A DNA stretch of 15,352 nucleotides, taken from the NCBI GenBank assembly GCA_034436235.1, contig DAOTWB010000251.1, positions 1 to 15,352 on the forward strand, written 5' to 3'. Positions 1 through 6,318 of this stretch are shown here, in pieces; the first letter of the stretch is position 1, and each line of letters begins with the position of its first letter. This stretch comes from CP2-2F sp034436235. Its GTDB lineage: Bacteria > Chloroflexota > Anaerolineae > Aggregatilineales > UBA2796. A program made the translations under genes and the position numbers. Under the pieces are notes generated by a model. That model was not told the origin of the DNA. It saw nothing but the letters and a program-made list of their open reading frames with translations, and ran no database searches.

Positions 1-257
1 GTCTGGAAGTTCAGTACGCTGGTATCTGCGCCACGAATCGTGCCAATGGCGAGAATATTGCTATGCCGCGAGAACGCAAAGCGAAACGCCTCGCCTGAGA
101 TTTGCTGCCGCCAGAGCTGCCGTCCACTTCGATCAAAAGCGTAGATGCTGCCATCCTCAGCGCCGGCGATCAGCAGCTTTTCGTCAGGCGTGAAGGCGCA
201 GATCAGCCCTTGCGCATCCGCCTCAATGTTCCACAGCAAGCGCAGCAGTGCAGTCAT
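1..257 (-). CDS. N-terminal part of a beta-propeller (WD40/PQQ-like) repeat protein, cut by window edge
   Basis: An open frame starts at an ATG at 257 and stays open to the window edge, giving about 85 residues. Its ATG shares one base with the TGA of the JAB gene (TGATG), so translation is probably coupled. The protein shows typical propeller blade strands: an AFTPDEKLLIAG strand pair, then EDGSIYAFDRSGRQLW, then AFSRHSNILAIGT. These are the hydrophobic-G-x-x-D-G-x-I/V-x-x-[FW]-D patterns of WD40 or quinoprotein repeats. There is no signal peptide, so it is likely cytoplasmic. Such propellers are generally protein-interaction platforms. As the last visible gene of the tagging operon it could recognise substrates or the modifier, but that is inference. 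The number of blades and any C-terminal domain lie outside the window. Confidence 0.8.
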   Translation of the reverse strand, partial: MTALLRLLWNIEADAQGLICAFTPDEKLLIAGAEDGSIYAFDRSGRQLWRQQISGEAFRFAFSRHSNILAIGTIRGADTSVLNFQ

Positions 258-1414
258 CAAGCTACTCCCAGATCAGCGTAGAGATAGTAGGCATGGCAAG
301 GCACAATCCGACCATTCTTCCACTGGAAGAAGATATTCTTTCCCCACGGATCAAGCACTAAGGCGACATACCATTCATCGGCGAAGAACTGACTGTGCAG
401 AAAGACATCGTGCTGGGAGAAGAACATGGTCGTGCCGCTGCTGGCAGCTGCTTCTTCGCTCTCATCAGCGACGCTCTCGCTCTCGTTCGTCGGTATGGTC
501 ACCACGTGCGTGTGATACCAGCCGACGATGCGCTTGCCGGGAAACTGCTCGCGCAATTGCGCCTGATGGCTCTGCCAGCTCTCAAAAGTGTAGCGCAGCT
601 CAGTGGCGCTAGAGATCAAGCCTTCGCTCACGATGAAGTCGCTCACTTCCACGATCAAGCGTCCGCCGTCAGCCGCGCGATAGACGTTGCCGACCAAAAT
701 GCCGCCCAATTCCACTTGATCGCTCGCCTTCGCCGCTTGCAGCAGCGCATCGTGCGTGCCGCGCCGCACAAAAATGCGTATATCATCAGGCTGCGGCTGT
801 CCCTGCCCGATGACGACGGCGCTCGGATAGGCGCTCGGATCGCGAAACGGAAAAGCAGGCGTCTCAGGCTCATCGGAAAGGAATTCGATCAAGCTGGCGG
901 CTTTCTGCTGAAGCGTTGGCAGATGCTCTTTGTCGAACTGGGCGTCGTTGTCATCTTTGGCGTAGAAGCGTATCCGATAGAGCTGTCCGTTTTGCAGCAC
1001 ACCTAAGCTGAGCAGCGCTTGCTCAACGCCATAGGCGATGAAATTGGCGCTGAGCTCATGCGGATAGATATCGCACGCGATCAAAAAGTTGCGCTCGCGG
1101 ACGTGTAGCTCAAGCGTGAAGTAGATCACAGGCTGATCAGGGCGCGTGTTCGGCTCGTAGTCCAAAACGACCCATGTGTTCTGAGCAGGCACGGGCGCGC
1201 TCAGGGCAGTTACGACAGCCTGTTGGCGCAGCCAATTGCCATAGCGCGGTATCAGGCGCGCTGTGTAATGCTCGCCTTCGCGGATCACGCCTTTTTTCAC
1301 GAAATCCGAGACCAGTTGACGGATGAACGTCTCGCACAGGTTGACGACATCCACATCTCGGGCGTAGAGCAGCTCGCCTTCATTGCTGGTGATATGCAGA
1401 GTGAGGTATTTCAT
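257..1414 (-). CDS. JAB/JAMM-domain metallo-isopeptidase (deubiquitinase-like)
   Basis: This is a protein of 385 residues if started at the ATG at 1414 (MKYLTLHITS). The frame stays open 25 codons further upstream (to 1489), but that stretch is Arg/Cys-rich and unlike the rest. The C-terminal third (about 210-385) is a JAB/MPN domain with the JAMM zinc signature: Glu235 in VELGGILVG, His301 and His303 in GWYHTH, and Ser333-x-x-Asp336 in FFSQHD. Family members cleave isopeptide bonds C-terminal to ubiquitin-like glycines, or trim Ubl precursors. About 29 residues, acidic and Ser-rich, separate the second His from the Ser, where typical JAMM sites have about 7. The first 185 residues look like two copies of a roughly 90-residue unit: compare GVIREGEHYTARLI near 43-56 with GVLQNGQLYRIRFY near 138-151. 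Its place after the Ubl gene argues for removal of that Ubl from targets. Catalytic residues are intact, so activity is expected. Confidence 0.9.
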   Translation of the reverse strand: MKYLTLHITSNEGELLYARDVDVVNLCETFIRQLVSDFVKKGVIREGEHYTARLIPRYGNWLRQQAVVTALSAPVPAQNTWVVLDYEPNTRPDQPVIYFTLELHVRERNFLIACDIYPHELSANFIAYGVEQALLSLGVLQNGQLYRIRFYAKDDNDAQFDKEHLPTLQQKAASLIEFLSDEPETPAFPFRDPSAYPSAVVIGQGQPQPDDIRIFVRRGTHDALLQAAKASDQVELGGILVGNVYRAADGGRLIVEVSDFIVSEGLISSATELRYTFESWQSHQAQLREQFPGKRIVGWYHTHVVTIPTNESESVADESEEAAASSGTTMFFSQHDVFLHSQFFADEWYVALVLDPWGKNIFFQWKNGRIVPCHAYYLYADLGVA

Positions 1415-1533
1415 GCTCAGTTTTCTCAGAATGCATGTGCGGACAGGCGCGCTAAGGTGTGGCTGAACTGTAACAACGCGCCCGCACAAACCGTGTGGCT
1501 TGGCGGGCGGCTGTCTACAACGTAGTGGCGGCG

Positions 1534-1544
1534 AGAGACGCTGA
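1534..1544. repeat. 11-bp AGAGACGCTGA element just after the Ubl stop codon
   Basis: The word AGAGACGCTGA lies immediately downstream (minus-strand sense) of the Ubl stop codon. The same word forms the left arm and centre of the palindrome that follows the pup stop codon at 7781-7801. In minus-strand sense both sites read TGAGCC, then a spacer, then TCAGCGTCTCT. Here the second arm is missing, so no strong hairpin forms. An 11-bp match alone is not unusual in 15 kb; the parallel position behind both modifier genes is what makes it worth recording. Confidence 0.4.
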
Positions 1545-1549
1545 CAGGC

Positions 1550-1831
1550 TCAGCCGGCAGTCATCTCTGGCACCATCGTGAGCGTTGCGCCTTCGACCAC
1601 GCCTGCCGATTCGAGCGTCTCTTCCATCTGCAGCTGGCGATTCTCGTAGGCGAGATGATACTGCTGCGGGCGCCCGCGCGGATCGGTCGTTGGCAGGTTA
1701 AGGGCGGTGATCAGCGCTGGCACCAACTCGCGCACTGGTGTACCAGCAGCAATGCGTGCCTCGCGGCGCTTGTTGCCTGTGTGATCTTCCAAATACAGAC
1801 GAACCTTGTTTGGTGTAGCAGTTGCCGACAT
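1550..1831 (-). CDS. YukD-like ubiquitin-fold modifier (Ubl) with C-terminal glycine
   Basis: This is a protein of 93 residues started at the ATG at 1831, which has AAGGAG nine bases upstream (1841-1846). An upstream in-frame extension to 1936 runs through AT-rich non-coding-looking sequence and is rejected. The first beta hairpin (VRLYLEDHTGNKRREARIAAG) is followed by a helix (VRELVPALITALNL). Then come the pattern YHLAYENRQLQMEETLESAGV and the closing strand GATLTMVPE, the classic ubiquitin/YukD order. The chain ends MVPEMTAG, so a free Gly carboxylate is present without processing; there is no di-Gly. YukD-like Ubls with E1, E2 and RING partners have been predicted by comparative genomics to be conjugated. 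With dedicated E1, E2 and JAB genes in the same string, this is very probably the transferred modifier. A purely structural role, as for YukD in type VII secretion, is less likely. Confidence 0.85.
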   Translation of the reverse strand: MSATATPNKVRLYLEDHTGNKRREARIAAGTPVRELVPALITALNLPTTDPRGRPQQYHLAYENRQLQMEETLESAGVVEGATLTMVPEMTAG

Positions 1832-1957
1832 GAGCCGATTCTCCTTCAGACAAACGGACTTGAAGTTGGTCTCACTATCACCGCCTCGCCGCGAACGGCA
1901 AACGGATAATAGCCCACGTATCCCTAGTATACTCACAAATTTGATATTTTCGATCAG
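1832..1957 (-). promoter_or_regulatory. 126-bp spacer before the Ubl gene, possible internal promoter
   Basis: Upstream genes in this string are spaced by overlaps or by gaps of at most 54 bases, so this AT-rich gap stands out. On the minus strand it contains a good minus-10-like hexamer, TATACT, near 1927-1932, but no convincing minus-35 at 17 bases. It may drive extra Ubl and JAB expression, or may only be a leader with its own ribosome binding site. Confidence in a true promoter is low. Confidence 0.3.
1841..1846 (-). promoter_or_regulatory. Ribosome binding site of the Ubl gene
   Basis: AAGGAG on the minus strand lies nine bases before the ATG at 1831. It fixes the Ubl start at MSATATP and excludes the longer upstream frame. 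This gene has its own strong site because it is separated from the preceding gene by 126 bases. Confidence 0.75.
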
Positions 1958-2845
1958 TTAGTTATGAAACTCTAACCTTTCATTAAGGTTTGCTGACACA
2001 AGGCGTGCGAGGGCTTCGTCGCGATCTAACTCCGCCATGATCAACACTTCATAGGCATAATCAGATGCGTACTGTGCAATCGCTTGTGCGCTCAAACGGA
2101 AGCGCTCCAGTGTGCAGAGCGAGAGCGGCATATCCAAGAGCAACAGCACGTTGCTCTGTTCATCTACTACGAAACGCGCCCAGTAAAGTTGCTCATTGAC
2201 CGTCAGCAAATACTGGCATAGGCGATCGCGCTGAGCGCTACGCCACCAAGCTGCCGCCGCCGCGCCTTCCAGAATCGGCACTTGCCAATACGCCCAGGCC
2301 GCGTTGAAGGCGAGATACACCTCAAACGGACGCTCAGGCGCTTTGTAGTGCAGATGGTATTCGTTCGCGCTGATTGGCTTGCGCAAGCCCCAGCCTTCAT
2401 GTTGCAAGCCTTTGAAGTAAACGTCTAGCGCATAGCGCGGAAAGTACTCGACGTTCTGCTCAGCGGCTGGCGCCGATGGCGCGCTTGTCAGCGGCGAGTC
2501 GTGTTTTTGTGCTGCGCGCCACAGCGCCTCAACCGTTGTGTGGATATACGTGCGCTCCAGCTCGACGAGCGGCAGCTCTGCTTGCAAAAGCAGCTGCCCT
2601 TGCGGATCGCGCGCATACTTGCACAGATAGAGCTGCCGCGATGCCTGCAGGTAGTGCGCCGCAGCCTGTGTCTGCGGCACGGGCAGGCTGAAGTACAGCC
2701 AGCGCGCGTTCACGTCCGCGTAGATCGTGTGTGACTCGCGCTGAAGTTGCCAGCCTGCCGCGCCTGCGCTGACCTGCCAGCCGAGCGTCTCCAGCGCGCT
2801 CATCGCAGCGTTGATCGGCTGTGAGTCGTCCATCTGCTCACTCAT
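1958..2845 (-). CDS. Two-domain YbjN/secretion-chaperone-like protein, function unknown
   Basis: This is a protein of 295 residues. It consists of two copies of one alpha/beta domain joined by an Ala/Pro/Ser linker (about 117-130). Copy one (about 18-113) runs LGWQV, IYADVNARWLYFSLPVP, QLLLQAELPL, LERTYIHTTVEALWR. Copy two (about 146-265) repeats the order: EGWGLR, VYLAFNAAWAYWQVPIL, VLLLLDMPLSL, LERFRLSAQAIAQYASD. This order, a strand-rich half then Leu-Pro-Leu then a helix, resembles YbjN and type III secretion chaperone folds, which bind other proteins. No catalytic motif, signal peptide or membrane helix is seen. The ATG at 2845 overlaps the end of the E2 gene by 8 bases, which places it firmly in the conjugation operon. 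A role as an adaptor or chaperone for the E2 or for substrates is inference. The family assignment is tentative. Confidence 0.75.
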   Translation of the reverse strand: MSEQMDDSQPINAAMSALETLGWQVSAGAAGWQLQRESHTIYADVNARWLYFSLPVPQTQAAAHYLQASRQLYLCKYARDPQGQLLLQAELPLVELERTYIHTTVEALWRAAQKHDSPLTSAPSAPAAEQNVEYFPRYALDVYFKGLQHEGWGLRKPISANEYHLHYKAPERPFEVYLAFNAAWAYWQVPILEGAAAAAWWRSAQRDRLCQYLLTVNEQLYWARFVVDEQSNVLLLLDMPLSLCTLERFRLSAQAIAQYASDYAYEVLIMAELDRDEALARLVSANLNERLEFHN

Positions 2846-3566
2846 TGTCTATCAACTCGATCAAATCGCCCATGACAGCAGCGCTCTCTGTTGGCACGCC
2901 GTCTACCCATTCCACAAAGCCGCCAACGCGCCGCATGACCAGCGGCGTCCGCGGCAACTCGCCCGTCAGCACATCGCGCGAGTCGACGGGAAAGCGGCTC
3001 TCAGGCTGCGCCTTCAGCCACGCGACCACGTTGTGAGTCATGGCGAGCGGATCGTCCATGTTGTAATGGCGATACTGAACCATGCGCGCCGTCATCACCG
3101 CGATCTGATCGAGCGTGGCAGAGATCGGGAAAGCGAGATCGGCGTTGCAGATGAACGGCGCGTGAATGTTCGGATGCCAGATCGGCGTCAGCCACACGAA
3201 GCGCGGCGGCTTGACGGGATAATCCACGTTGAAGATGACTTCCATCGCGTGGTTGGTCGTCTCCACGATGTTGCCCGTCGCATCTTGGCGCAAGCCAACG
3301 CAGTTGAAGACCAACAGATACTTCTCCGGCGGCTGATTCGGGAACTTGATCACGAACTGCTCAGGCGTCAGGAAGCCGCGCAAACCGTCGTTAATGATCT
3401 GATTGAACTCTTGGCGCGTCGTAGCGCGTCCCAGATACATGCTCACTTCATCAGCGCTCAGATCGGCGCAGTAGACTTTGATCAGGCTGTTGGGACGCCG
3501 CACGCTCTGAATGCGCTCAAACTCGTGCTTCAGGCGGTTGTTGCGGCGATCAGTGTAGCTTGGCAT
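2838..3566 (-). CDS. E2-like ubiquitin-conjugating enzyme (UBC fold)
   Basis: This is a protein of 242 residues. The ATG at 3566 is chosen because AAGGAG (3576-3581) lies nine bases upstream; the in-frame GTG at 3584 (248 residues) has no such site. The core contains the E2 signatures: an N-terminal helix (RRNNRLKHEFERIQ), strand and PP turn (AMEVIFNVDYPVKPPRFVWLTP), HPN at 131-133, and the likely catalytic Cys140 seven residues after the Asn. A DDPLAM segment and an ending helix follow. The HPN Asn supplies the oxyanion-hole residue of classic E2s, so this is closer to eukaryotic E2s than to Asn-lacking bacterial versions. About 45 extra residues lie between the first helix and the beta meander. 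A tail of about 55 residues follows the last core helix. It should accept the Ubl as a thioester from the adjacent E1 and transfer it to lysines, probably with the RING protein. Confidence 0.88.
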   Translation of the reverse strand: MPSYTDRRNNRLKHEFERIQSVRRPNSLIKVYCADLSADEVSMYLGRATTRQEFNQIINDGLRGFLTPEQFVIKFPNQPPEKYLLVFNCVGLRQDATGNIVETTNHAMEVIFNVDYPVKPPRFVWLTPIWHPNIHAPFICNADLAFPISATLDQIAVMTARMVQYRHYNMDDPLAMTHNVVAWLKAQPESRFPVDSRDVLTGELPRTPLVMRRVGGFVEWVDGVPTESAAVMGDLIELIDNE

Positions 3567-3575
3567 CTCTTCCAT

Positions 3576-3581
3576 CTCCTT
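3576..3581 (-). promoter_or_regulatory. Ribosome binding site of the E2 gene, overlapping the E1 stop
   Basis: The minus-strand AAGGAG begins with the last base of the E1 TGA stop and sits nine bases before the ATG at 3566. It favours that ATG over the GTG at 3584, and over the ATG at 3575, which would have no spacer. Confidence 0.65.
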
Positions 3582-4819
3582 CACTCAGACCAAGCGGCAA
3601 GGCAACTTTGAGCATCTGCGCTCAGCTCGAACCAGAAGATGCACTCTACACCTTGCACGCGCGCTGCCACCTGCAACACAGCCAATGGCGGCACGCCAAG
3701 CTGCACCAACGGCACATTCGTGGCAGGCGAATCGGCGCTGAGCGGCAAACGGCTCAGGATGCTGGGCAGACGTGGCATGTTGCAAGTCGGACAGGCGGCG
3801 CCGTCAGGCATCACCTCATCATATGGACGGTATGCAGGCGTCCGCGCGTCGCAAGCGAGACAATAGAAATGGCTGATGATCTCTTGTTCAGGCAAGAGCG
3901 CAGCGTTCTCTGCGCCTTCCGCCGCCAAAATCGGCGCGATGGCATCACAAAATGCTCCGACGGTCAAATCGGCGGCGCGCAAGGGCAACTCGGTCACGAC
4001 TGCGCGCGCCTGCGCATGGCTGAAACAATCGGCGCGCTCAGTGTACGCGAGCAACGAGGTGCTGTAAGTATGTCCATTGATGTAAATGCCTTTGCCTGCT
4101 GGCACAGGCAAGCCGTGCAATAGCTTCACTGCTTCTTGCACCTGCCAAGCTGCCACAAGCGACGCGCTCGTCGGCGTGGTCGGTTGCCTGCCTTCCTGCA
4201 ATTCGTCAGGACGCAAAAGCGGACAGCGATAGCGCACATTGACCAGATCGTAGTCCGCTTCGGTCATCGTGCATTCGTAGCACGCGCCTTGACCTGGCAC
4301 AAAAACGCGCGCGATGCCCATCAGCACGTCCAGCGCGCCGTCAATCCACGGCACGCCATAGCGCCAACACGCACGGTTGACGGCGAGCCGCGCCGCGCGA
4401 TTATCCAAGCAACCGATCACCACATCCACGCGGCGATAAATGCCTTGCCCGAGCGCTTGCGTCACGTCGCCGTGAAAAGTTGCCACGCGCACATCAGGAT
4501 TGATCTCGCGCAGGCGCGCCGCCGCTACCTCTACCTTGCGCTTGCCGGCGTCCTCAGCGCGGTAGAGGACAGATCGCGAGAGATTTGACGCCTCGACCGT
4601 GTCAAAATCAACCAAGAAAAGATAGCCGACGCCGAGCAGGGCAAGATTCTTCAACACCTCGTTGCCTAGCGCGCCTGCGCCGACCACCATCACCTTCGCA
4701 CGGCGCAGCTTGGCGTGATCCCACCAATCGATCAGTTTGAGCGACGCATAACGATCCGCGCTAGGCGCGCTGATCTCAATCACGCCGTCGCCATCAGTCA
4801 ATTCGACCAAATCGCTCAT
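3581..4819 (-). CDS. E1-like Ubl-activating enzyme (ThiF/MoeB/UBA fold) with C-terminal zinc ribbon
   Basis: This is a protein of 412 residues. It has a single Rossmann adenylation domain: GAGALG at 47-52, an acidic strand end LVDFD at 69-73, NLSR with the Arg finger at 82, Lys95, and CLDNRAAR at 137-144. C180YEC183 together with C265FSH268 probably forms the structural zinc site of this fold. The segment around Cys199 (YRCPLLRP), just before TTPTSASLVAAWQVQEAVKLL, is the best candidate for the catalytic thioester cysteine. Residues 317-350 add a second zinc ribbon (C320xxC323 and C343xxC346). The last 40 residues include LGVPPLAVLQV, a pattern like a small ubiquitin-fold-type E2-docking domain. 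It should adenylate the C-terminal Gly of the Ubl and pass it to the E2 encoded next. Its ATG overlaps the RING gene stop (TGATG). The presence of dedicated E2 and RING genes argues against a thiamin or molybdopterin role. Confidence 0.9.
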   Translation of the reverse strand: MSDLVELTDGDGVIEISAPSADRYASLKLIDWWDHAKLRRAKVMVVGAGALGNEVLKNLALLGVGYLFLVDFDTVEASNLSRSVLYRAEDAGKRKVEVAAARLREINPDVRVATFHGDVTQALGQGIYRRVDVVIGCLDNRAARLAVNRACWRYGVPWIDGALDVLMGIARVFVPGQGACYECTMTEADYDLVNVRYRCPLLRPDELQEGRQPTTPTSASLVAAWQVQEAVKLLHGLPVPAGKGIYINGHTYSTSLLAYTERADCFSHAQARAVVTELPLRAADLTVGAFCDAIAPILAAEGAENAALLPEQEIISHFYCLACDARTPAYRPYDEVMPDGAACPTCNMPRLPSILSRLPLSADSPATNVPLVQLGVPPLAVLQVAARVQGVECIFWFELSADAQSCLAAWSE

Positions 4820-5613
4820 CAGGCAGCGTCCTCAGGCTCAGCGCTCTCCTCGCCCAGATATGGCGGCGTGTTCGGCGTGAACACTGAGCGCAGTAGCTTG
4901 CTCACGTCATATTTGCGGCAAGCAGGACAGTTGCCCATGCTCACCCAGCACTCAAGGTGAAACGCCGCGCTGCACGCTCGGTTCGGACAGTACGCCACGT
5001 ACTGTCCCGCTTGGAACGGCTGCGCATCCACGCCTGGCGTGCCTGCCGCACAGCGCGTGCCTTGCGTGACGAGCTGACTGTTGGCGGCGAGCTGCTCGAT
5101 CACCACGCCGTGCGCTGCCAGTACACGCTTGAGCGTCGTGCGAATTGGATACAGGCAGCCCGGATTGGAGCAAAACTCATGCTCAAACCAACATTCCTTG
5201 TGATGCGGCACGCCGCAGCGCGGACAGATCACCACTTCATCGCCGATGCCGTAGCTCAAGCGGCAGACAGGACAACGCCGTCCGATCAAGGCAGAGCCTG
5301 CCGCAACATCCTGCAGCGTCATCTCCCAAAATGTCATTTCCAAGTCGCCGATCTGCAGGCGACTGCCTTGCCGCAAGACGCGCAAGCTGACCACGCGCCG
5401 TCCGTTCACGCGCACTTGCGAGTCGCCGCTCAGGTTGACCACCAGCGGCACTTGATAGACCTTCGCGCGCGTGATGATAGCCAACGGCTGCCCTTCGCCT
5501 GCGCCAAAGCGCGCCGCGCCGCGCTCAGGCGCGCGCAGCAGAACAGGTTTGGCATCTGAGAAAGCGTACTCGCGAAAATCGCCATCGGCATCGCGAAAAG
5601 TCAGGACAGGCAT
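4819..5613 (-). CDS. FHA-like protein with RING-type zinc domain plus second treble-clef (candidate E3)
   Basis: This is a protein of 264 residues. Residues 1-100 form a beta-rich domain whose end (VRVNGRRV, LRQGSRLQIGDLEMTFW) matches the last strands of FHA domains. The usual phosphopeptide-binding Arg, Ser and His are not obvious. Residues 114-153 hold a binuclear zinc pattern: C114xxC117, C130xxC133, H137/H138, C141, C148, C153. The CPxCGxxHHxxCW segment is RING-like. A second, less complete cluster follows at 188-232: C188, C209, C214, H219, C222, C229, C232, with one expected ligand lacking. Prokaryotic RING proteins of this kind have been predicted as E3 partners of E1/E2/Ubl sets. Placement directly before the E1, with overlapping TGATG, fits. 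A GAGGAG site lies five bases before the ATG. E3 activity is inferred, not shown. The acidic tail is probably disordered. Confidence 0.85.
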   Translation of the reverse strand: MPVLTFRDADGDFREYAFSDAKPVLLRAPERGAARFGAGEGQPLAIITRAKVYQVPLVVNLSGDSQVRVNGRRVVSLRVLRQGSRLQIGDLEMTFWEMTLQDVAAGSALIGRRCPVCRLSYGIGDEVVICPRCGVPHHKECWFEHEFCSNPGCLYPIRTTLKRVLAAHGVVIEQLAANSQLVTQGTRCAAGTPGVDAQPFQAGQYVAYCPNRACSAAFHLECWVSMGNCPACRKYDVSKLLRSVFTPNTPPYLGEESAEPEDAA

Positions 5614-5622
5614 CGCAGCTCC

Positions 5623-6303
5623 TCAGAAAGGTATACCATCGGAAGAGTCAGGCTCATCGTCAGGCGCGTCAGGCGCACTTTCAGCGACTGCACTTTCCGT
5701 GCCGACCAACAAGCGATCTAACGCCGCTTGGACTTCCCAGCGGACGACGATGTCAGAATCGCCGAGCAGCGCGATCAGCTTATCAATGGCTTCCTCGCCG
5801 CCTAGATTGCTGACGGCGTCAATCGCGGCGAGCCGCACGCTCTGTTCCCAGCGTCCGTCTAGAAAAGGCGCGATCAAAGACACATGCTCAGCGGCATTGC
5901 CGACCTTGCCCAAGCCGATCAGGGCATGACGCAAGATCGCAGGACTGCGCTGCTGGTAGCTTTGCAGCGTGTAGACGAGATTGGACAACATCTCAGCAGC
6001 AACGTCTCGATCTTGCACGCCCTGCGCATCTCCAGAGGTACGCGGCGCGCTGCGTGCGCCGAACAAACCGCTGAATATTCCGAATGGACGCGGCGGCACA
6101 TTCTCGGCTCTCTCGCTGACAGGCGGCGTAGGACGACTTGGCGCATCAAGCGCTTGCCGCAACAGCTCCTCAGGCGCTATCTGTTCCGTCAGTGTGACCT
6201 GCCGACGCGCAATTGCATCAAGCCATTCCAGCAGTAGGTCGCGATTGAACGGGCTGCCTGAGCGCGCCGCCTCAGGATCAGGTCGTGTTGGGCGATCAGT
6301 CAT
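5623..6303 (-). CDS. HEAT-repeat protein with disordered N-terminal half
   Basis: This is a protein of 226 residues. Residues 1-100 are Pro/Arg/Glu-rich, with one predicted helix (RDLLLEWLDAIARRQ). Residues 120-200 form three HEAT-like helix pairs: RHALIGLGKVG, VRLAAIDAVSNLGGEEAIDKLIALLGD, and VVRWEVQAALDRLL. The tail is acidic (DAPDDEPDSSDGIPF). HEAT repeats bind proteins or peptides and show no catalytic residues. The ATG lies 15 bases after the PafA stop, and its stop lies 9 bases before the RING gene, so it bridges the pupylation genes and the Ubl genes. It could be an adaptor linking the two systems or a substrate receptor. This is inferred from position alone. Confidence 0.8.
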   Translation of the reverse strand: MTDRPTRPDPEAARSGSPFNRDLLLEWLDAIARRQVTLTEQIAPEELLRQALDAPSRPTPPVSERAENVPPRPFGIFSGLFGARSAPRTSGDAQGVQDRDVAAEMLSNLVYTLQSYQQRSPAILRHALIGLGKVGNAAEHVSLIAPFLDGRWEQSVRLAAIDAVSNLGGEEAIDKLIALLGDSDIVVRWEVQAALDRLLVGTESAVAESAPDAPDDEPDSSDGIPF

Positions 6304-6318
6304 AGGTCACCTCGCTTG

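Noticed and set aside
395..1006. Plus-strand open frame opposite the JAB gene
   Set aside because: Low-complexity shadow of a conserved minus-strand gene; no ribosome binding site or recognisable domain.
2811..3611. Long plus-strand open frame (266 codons) opposite the E2 gene
   Set aside because: The translation is Arg/His/Ala-rich with no family motif. It mirrors the codon pattern of the minus-strand E2, whose HPN and Cys signature is clear.
3581..4819. Plain molybdopterin or thiamin biosynthesis MoeB/ThiF
   Set aside because: Extra zinc ribbon and tail, and overlap with RING and E2 genes; no moa, moe or thi genes around.
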